Positions 57,792 to 64,000 of a DNA stretch of 64,000 bases are shown here, one piece after another; position 1 is the stretch's first letter, and every line of letters starts with the position of its first letter. Source of the stretch: Nematostella vectensis (taxonomy: Eukaryota > Cnidaria > Anthozoa > Actiniaria > Edwardsiidae); contig NC_064045.1 in the NCBI RefSeq assembly GCF_932526225.1, positions 7,176,998-7,240,997 on the forward strand, read 5' to 3'. Under the pieces are notes generated by a model, which was not told the DNA's origin, ran no database searches, and saw only the letters and a list, made by a program, of their open reading frames with translations. Both the position numbers and the translations under genes were made by a program.

Positions 57792-59335
57792 GGGGGGACG
57801 GAGATTTCTTTTTCATTACAGACTTTGCGCAAAAGTACAGACTTGCTCACAGGCTAAAACATCCCTCGCATTAAAACAATGTCAATTAGCATTATATCTT
57901 TCGTTTAGCGAAAGTATTATTTTACCCCTCATACACGGGGAGTAGATCGTCGTCTGTATCGGAATCATAGACATGTTCATTCAATCTGTAGCAAGCTCCA
58001 ACTGATTTTGTAACCCTTTTCCAGGCAGTCTTGTTGGCATTGCACAGTTGTTGGTCTTGTTATATCAAGCAAAGTAGCCAATAACAAGTTACTGTTCTCA
58101 CGGCAATCTACGATTGTGTTTGTGCAGAGCGGCTTTTGTTTTTTTCTTAATACAATGCAGGGAAGTAGCCAATAGAGGTTCATTGTTCTAACGGCAATCA
58201 ACAGTTTCCATTGAGTTAACTGACAGCTCAGTGTTTGGACAGAGTGATATTTGTTTTCTCTTGCTACAAAGTAGCGAAGCAGCCCATTTAAAGTCACTAT
58301 TCTCACGTAGTTGCCGATTTTCCAGCTACCGATTTATCAAACTATTCATTCACCTGAAGCAAGTCGGTAATTTTGCGCAAAGTCCGTAATGAAAAAGAAA
58401 CTCTGTCCCACCGGCGCCCCGCAACAAGGGCACACTTGCCCTAGGGACTCCCACGCAAAATGTCAGCAAGCTGTTTTTTCTTTGGCGACAATTTTTTATT
58501 TTATGTATATGTTTGTGTATTTAAAAATAAATAAATAAAAAAAAACCGGTCCGCCGAGGTCCGGTCCGCGTAGGTCCGTGAAGGTCCGGTCTTCCTTTTA
58601 CAGAGACCCGCTCTTATTGATAAAATTTCAGCAGTAATCAAGCAGTGCTCATGCGCACACAACTAATATGCAGATAAACGTAAATATACAATTTTTACTC
58701 TTACGCCTAAGTTCTTTACCAAATCATCAGATGTTTTTGAAAATAGACAAACAAGACATGATATCGACTTTTTATCAAATATGGTTTTCTAATAAAGAAA
58801 GACTAAGACTCAAAACTGTCTGTTCTTATGGGGATTAGGATACCTGTGGAAAGTCACGCATTCTAATCTGGCAGACGGCTGATCAGTTGTTGTCATTTGA
58901 AACCAGACTCGTGTTCAAGTACTTGACCTTTACATTGAAATTTATCTTACAAATCGGCCTTTTCCCTAGAAACCTCTTGACAGAAGGTAAGAACTGATGT
59001 GCTTGAATATCTTTTACTCCAATGAAGCGTAAAGAAACTTTAAAACCCAAACAAATCCTTCAAAGTTTGCCATTCCGGCAGGCGTTCTGAACTGAAGTCT
59101 GTACAAAATAGCAAATATTTTTCATTGTAATGTCTTTATTGACTTGCAGTAACTTCCAAGGATGAACCAAGACTATTATACAGCATCTGAGATTAGTATA
59201 CAGCAAGGGTAGAGATTATTTTTTGTGATTTGTCTCCTGTACAAACAGGTATGTGTATCTAATAAAGACGGCTGTCAAGAAAATCGCGTGTTATTTGAGC
59301 TTGACATGGGGTTGCGTTCGGCTTCATTATAATTC
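56078..59335. mobile_element. 3.26-kb element with long (about 490-bp) inverted repeats
   Basis: Outer ends GAATTATAATGAAGCCGAAC and the exact inverse at 59316-59335. The arms (about 56078-56571 and 58848-59335) are roughly 93-95 percent alike by eye. The 2.3-kb centre holds a GT/poly-G tract (57762-57797), an inner inverted pair (57797-57845 with 58362-58410), three loose 95-bp repeats (58030-58310) and a small hairpin at 56758-56790. No transposase is seen. Its right edge coincides with the point where duplication homology resumes. Confidence 0.85.
57079..57282 (+). CDS. Small Cys-rich ORF inside the 3.26-kb element
   Basis: 67 codons: a hydrophobic start, then VGGPCGPSVDCNSKCVLLKD and a helical, basic C-terminal half (KKLLNISDKSLQTEFELLL). 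Five or six Cys in the first half. No family recognised; a fragment of a larger decayed gene or chance. Confidence 0.2.
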   Translation: MIFFLIMTTCDYAVCVGGPCGPSVDCNSKCVLLKDCNKDIRGHKKLLNISDKSLQTEFELLLARAGK

Positions 59336-59434
59336 ATAATTCAAGGTAAGTCATAATACTGCACTGCTAAAGAGACAGGCGATAAAACAGGGAATAAGTC
59401 AGGCGCTTTGTCGGACGGAACACAGCGTCTTAGG

Positions 59435-59969
59435 CGGTGTGCGACACTTGCAGACTGCAGACTAGGGTGAAATTGATGATATCGGAAATTCGATGATTGG
59501 CAAGTTTCCTTTCAGGTTTTTTCCAGCAAAATTCTTCAAAATATTTTGTTATTTGCTGTTTTAGTTCGGCTTGTCAATAATCGAATTTCCGATATCATCG
59601 AGTAAGTACGCGTCTGCTCTGTCTCCTATTATCTTTGTTCAACAAAGGAGTTCTTTTGTCTCTATTCTTCTCGTTCTTTGTGTCGAGGTGCGGATATTGT
59701 TCATTTGCCCAATCAAATTGCAGCTTGCAAGAGCTGCGTACTGACCCATATCATCTACAGTCTGCAAGTTTGGTCTGCAAGTGTCGCCCACCGGTAGGTT
59801 CATTACCTACATACCTCCCCATGGTGTTCACGAGCGTAAATAATTTTAGCCGAACTAAAACAGTAAATAACAGAATATTTTGAGGAATTAAGCCGGAAAA
59901 AACCTGAAAGGAAACTTGTCAATCATCAAATTTCCGATATCATCTGCAGTCTGCAAGTGTCGCACACCG
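59435..59969. mobile_element. 535-bp MITE inserted in copy B only
   Basis: Inverted ends CGGTGTGCGACACTTGCAGA and TCTGCAAGTGTCGCACACCG, continuing inward for over 100 bp. GCGTCTTAGG flanks both sides (59425-59434, 59970-59979); copy A has the single, empty site at 31136-31145. A 10-bp duplication points to a Mutator-like mover. Confidence 0.93.
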
Positions 59970-60859
59970 GCGTCTTAGGCGTCCCAGAGCACCTATATCC
60001 GGTTGAGGTTCGATGATAGAGCTGTTCCACAGTAAGCAGAAAATGCGCGGCCAACCTTCTATTTAACCCTGCGTGCGCAATAAACGGCGCGCTAACGTCG
60101 CATTCTCTACTATCTCTGTGGTTTTCTTTCTCTTAGTGTGATTTTAAATTTCACAGAGCAGCTCTAAAACAGCCCAAAACTGCTTAAACTTGTAAATGAA
60201 ATACAACTACAAGTACTACAACATATTGGATGGAATTTATTACAGTTTTACAGACAAAATCTACCATAAAGTAACAAATCCATATGTGCTTTTTTAATCA
60301 TCAATGTAATTTAATACCAGCCCATTGGGCACCCTGTGTTCTGGAGAGCCAGCAGGGAGGAGGATGTTTGCCCATATAACGCTAAATCTCAATACAGAAC
60401 AAATACAACAACAACAAAATACTATGAGAAAATGATTTTAAACAAAATGCAGTATTTATGATGTAAAAAAACTAAATAAGAAATTACTGCCTTTAATTCT
60501 CAATAAACAACATTCGATATCGTTAGGCTTAAATAAATACAAGATAAGATAATCCAATGGAGCCGGTGCCAGGCTCAAAGGTCGTCCATAAATTATATCG
60601 TACGAGTACGCGTAACACCCTGAGATAGCACAGGTATGACTCAATATGCCTTTTGTGAGATACCTCACTATACCCGTTCTTAATTGTTATTAGTCGTTAT
60701 CCACCTGTGTAAAGTATCAAACCAAAAGTAAAGTCATTCGGTCTTTCTCTATTGCTAAGCTACTAGTACTGCATAGAAACATTTTGTTAACCATGCCTAA
60801 AACGCTCGCAGACGGCGCACACACTCCTCTGTGTCTACGGCTTTCGGTGTAAAACACGG

Positions 60860-61215
60860 TTTTCGGTGTTACACACTCCTCTCGGTGTCACACACTCGTT
60901 TCGGTATCACTCACTCTTCTCGGTGTCACTCCCTCGTTTCGGTATTACTCTTCTCGGTGTCACACAATCGTTTCTGTATTACTCACTCTTCTCGGTGTCA
61001 CACACTCGTTTCGGTATATCACTCGCTCTTCTCGGTGTCACACACTCGTTTTCAGTATAACTCACTCTTCTCGGTGTCACACACTCGTTTCGGTATTACT
61101 CACTCTTCTCGGTGTCACACACTCGTTTCGGTATCACTCACCCTTCTCGGTGTCACTCACTCGTTTCGGTATCACTCACTCTTCTCGGTGTCACACACTC
61201 GTTTCGGTGTCCACT
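60860..61215. repeat. Promoter minisatellite of synthetase B
   Basis: Same CACTCTTCTCGGTGTCACAC unit as copy A but about ten units; stops about 35 bp before the TATA box at 61249. Confidence 0.93.
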
Positions 61216-61248
61216 TGGTGTCCCTGGTATAACAGTTCTAACAGCCGG

Positions 61249-61270
61249 TATAAAAAGGTCAATGACGTCT
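61249..61270 (+). promoter_or_regulatory. TATA box and CRE-like site of synthetase B
   Basis: TATAAAAAG at 61249-61257 followed by TGACGTC, identical to copy A. Confidence 0.55.
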
Positions 61271-61460
61271 CCATTAAACGCTCCCGCACAATGCTAAAGT
61301 ATCACCCTTCAACCATTGATTTGCAGACGATCGTCGTATTTTTTAAATGAGACTTGCTGGAAAAAGATTTACAAGTAAACTTGCAGGAGTTCGTGTTACC
61401 TACACAGGCCTTCTAACGTTTTAGAAAATCCCGGGCGTTTGCCCAGGCTAAGACCATTTA

Positions 61461-61855
61461 AAACGGACAAATGAATGAATTGATAAATGAATGAATGGAT
61501 GAATGAATAAAGGGATAAATAAATATAACGGATAAATGAATGAAAGGATAATAAATAAACGGATAAATGAATGAATGGATAAATGAAAAAAACGGATAAA
61601 TGGATCAATTAATAAACGGATAAATGAATGAATAGATAAATGAATGAATGGATGAATGAATAAAGGGATAAATAAATATAACGGATAAATGAATGAATTG
61701 ATAAATGGATTAATGAACAAAGGGATAAATAAATATAACGGATAAATGAATGAAAGGATAATAAATAAACGGATAAATGAATGAATGGATAAATGAAAAA
61801 ACGGATAAATGAATAAACGGATAAATGAATGAATAGATAAATATGAATAAATAAA
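61461..61855. repeat. Expanded GAATGAATGGATAAAT array in copy B
   Basis: About 180 bp longer than in copy A through duplication of an internal block (GGATGAATGAATAAAGGGAT recurs). Confidence 0.92.
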
Positions 61856-61978
61856 TGTCTCCCGAGCAGTCGCCATTAGTTTCTATCGGTAGTGTTGCGT
61901 GACTGTCACTTAGAACGGCTGCGCGGGAGACGTTGGCATTCTAAGCTTCTTATTTTAGCTTTCACCATTTTTTAGGTC

Positions 61979-63580
61979 ATGCTGTCAAAGAAAATGAGCT
62001 ATCTGCACCACCCCCACACCACCCCCATGGAACACAAGACCCTTTTTCAGCTCCTTGACCGCCACACCGCCGAATGTCCAAATAAGGAAGCACTGGTTTA
62101 CCGAGATGAAAAAGGCAACCGGAAGTCACTTACCTTCAAAGAGTACAAAGATCAGTCCCAGGCTATCGCAGCCAGACTCTTGGAGCTAGGCGTGGGTCGA
62201 GGGGACATGGTGCTAGTCATGCTGCCCAGTGAGTTCGAATTTGCGATTGTCGAGATCGCTCTAGGGCGAATTGGCGCAATTTTTGTAGCAGTAGAATTCG
62301 ATGCCCCTGAAGCTGTAACAATATTACAAGATCAAATTCACTGCATATTTTACTCCCATGAGAGCAAGGAAATGCAAGAAGTCGTAAGCGCTATTGTGGA
62401 TCGAGATCACTTCAAGGCCGCGGTCTATGTCGGTCCCCACACTACCCCCCCAAACAAACCAAAAGTCTACAGCTATAGCGATCTCCTGGAAGCAAGCGAA
62501 CCGTACGATCTCGCTGCCTTGTCCCAAGTAGAGGCAGAAGTTCAGTTTGATGACCCGTTTTTGATCATTCACACTTCCGGAAGCACAGGGAAACCAAAGC
62601 CTGCACTCTACACCCATCAGGGATTCGTCAATGGAGTGAAAATAATAAGCCTCGTCTTCAAGGCGACACGGGAATCCATCGTGTTTAGCGATGCTCCGCT
62701 GGACTGGATCTCGGGCGTCGGGTTTATGCTTGGTTTGGTTCCGTTCTGCGGTGCAACACTTGTCATGTTCCCGCCAAATCTTGCCGTACACGGCCACGTG
62801 ACTGGTTATATTCTTCACATAGTCGAAGAGGAAAAATGCACCCATTCTTTTTTCTTGTCCTATTTTTTTGTCGACATGACGCTGTATTCAGAAATATCAA
62901 ACGTGGACTTGAGCAGGCTGCGGTTCTGCCTTACTGGAGGACAGCTAATGGACAAGAATCTGATGAAGAAAGTCTTCGATATTGTGCCCGACCTTTGTAT
63001 CTTATTTAGTTATGGCGCTACAGAGGCGTTTCTTGTCGCGAGGCAGCCGCTTACAAAGGATAATATTGACTCCGTCAACTATGCTGCTTTGGAATTAAAC
63101 CCTGGGCTGGAGATTAAGGTGGTGGACAGTAATGAGAACGTCGTGCCTGTTGGAACACCAGGTAAGAAAGTCAGCTATTGCTGGAATGGAGTCATTTATA
63201 GAAGAAGGGGGTGTAAGGCGGTAGAGAGAAAATGTAAGAAGGAAGAAGGGTATTACTATATATTATATACTATATATATTTTTTTATATATATATTTACT
63301 TGGCAGAGATTTAATTTTCACTTGTATTCATAATATTAGAAATGACCACTTAGCTCAGTACTCAAGATTGATAGTATTTTATATTAAACTAGAGGTAAGC
63401 CATTGTAATTGGTGCACTTTTACCCTGACCGCAGGCGAGCTGTATGTGAGAGGGCTTTCACTGATGCACTCCGCGAACGCTCTGAAAATCGAAGGAGCGG
63501 ACTACAGGGACTGCTTCACGGACACAAAGTGGTACCGGACAAACGACCGCTGCCTTCTCATGCCAGACGGCAAACTAAAG
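61979..63580 (+). CDS. AMP-forming acyl-CoA synthetase, copy B (5' two exons)
   Basis: Exons 61979-63161 and 63435-63580, same boundaries and phases as copy A. Fifteen of 443 residues differ from copy A, including S199T in the P-loop (here TSGSTGKPK), V-G to F-S just before YGATE, and several in the 273-295 region. About half of the nucleotide changes in exon 1 are silent, so the copy looks constrained. The third exon, with the catalytic Lys, must lie beyond the right edge. The 273-nt intron 1 has no in-frame stop. Same TATA promoter design as copy A. Confidence 0.88.
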
Positions 63581-64000
63581 GTAAGTTATATACAGAGAAG
63601 CACCTAGGAACTTGAGTTTTGTCCAATTAAGAAAATATCAAAGCGGTCTAGCGGACACCTCAACCGACAAAAGGCAGAGTCTATTAGAATAATAAAGGTT
63701 GGTTCTCACTTAAGCGTAAGCGCAAACGCAAAACGCAATTTTTAATCTTCTTAATCTTCTAACTTTTTCGACCCACTTTTGCTCATAATGGCCTTCGAGT
63801 TCTGTCCAGTTCAAGGCAAAAAGAGACAGCTAGGATCATAACTAAAATTGGATGTTCAGTTTACCTCATTATTATGCAAAATGGCAGCCATAGCCGCGGC
63901 GAGAGAACCACGCAGAAAACGTTCTTCTGTCGGCCGAATAATACTCCTACCTATGATTTATTGCGTTTACTGTATGCTAGAGGAACCCGGACGCCTTGTT
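63581..64000. other. Start of intron 2 of synthetase B
   Basis: Shares sequence with 35949-36085 and 38830-38960 up to about 63830; then unique sequence with CAAAATGGCAGCC near 63877. No exon recognised. Confidence 0.6.

Larger units (their letters stand above)
59340..63830. repeat. Segmental duplication, copy B (main part)
   Basis: Collinear with 31041-36090 and then 38830-38960. Differs by a 535-bp MITE, shorter promoter minisatellite, longer 5' array and absence of the transposons seen in copy A intron 2. Confidence 0.93.

Overview
The window is animal nuclear DNA, most likely from a cnidarian (a sea-anemone-like anthozoan). Genes are split by many short GT-AG introns, coding exons sit in AT-rich DNA full of small inverted-repeat transposons and minisatellites, and the recognisable proteins are animal families (MFSD11, BRI3, PLD6/Zucchini). 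The species is an inference; no sequence search was possible.

Layout. 1-3125: a 25-bp minisatellite inside an intron of a minus-strand xi-class glutathione transferase gene (two exons visible, 3' end beyond the left edge). 4421-4917: head-to-head promoter. 4918-8358: four-exon plus-strand gene for a ubiquitin-like/helical-repeat protein I do not recognise. 8998-12193: GC-rich inserted element with inverted, repeat-bearing ends and three small ORFs. 12615-13575: BRI3-like gene (minus), head to head with MFSD11 (plus, 18 exons, 14958-27428), whose introns carry four minisatellites and several MITEs. 29408-30058: intronless PLD6/Zucchini (minus), with a second divergent promoter at 30059-30420.

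The right half is built around a segmental duplication. Copy A (30747 to about 36090, with remnants to about 38960) and copy B (54717-54833 plus 59340 to about 63830) each carry a TATA-box promoter preceded by a minisatellite and an AMP-forming acyl-CoA synthetase gene. Copy A is complete as three exons (34298-49035, 564 residues) with a 12.7-kb second intron packed with transposons, decayed recombinase-like and Arg-rich exons, and telomere-like repeats. Copy B runs off the right edge after two exons. Large minisatellites (49060-49650, 50085-52005) and long inverted-repeat elements (52568-54465, 56078-59335) fill the space between.

The genes form no pathway; they are ordinary housekeeping and metabolic genes in a repeat-rich neighbourhood. 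The most unusual signals are two intronic tandem arrays made from copies of the host gene's own splice-site and exon edge (a 5' splice site in the 4918-8358 gene, a 3' splice site in MFSD11), the unidentified 3.2-kb element, and a stop-free first intron, a multiple of three long, in synthetase copy B.
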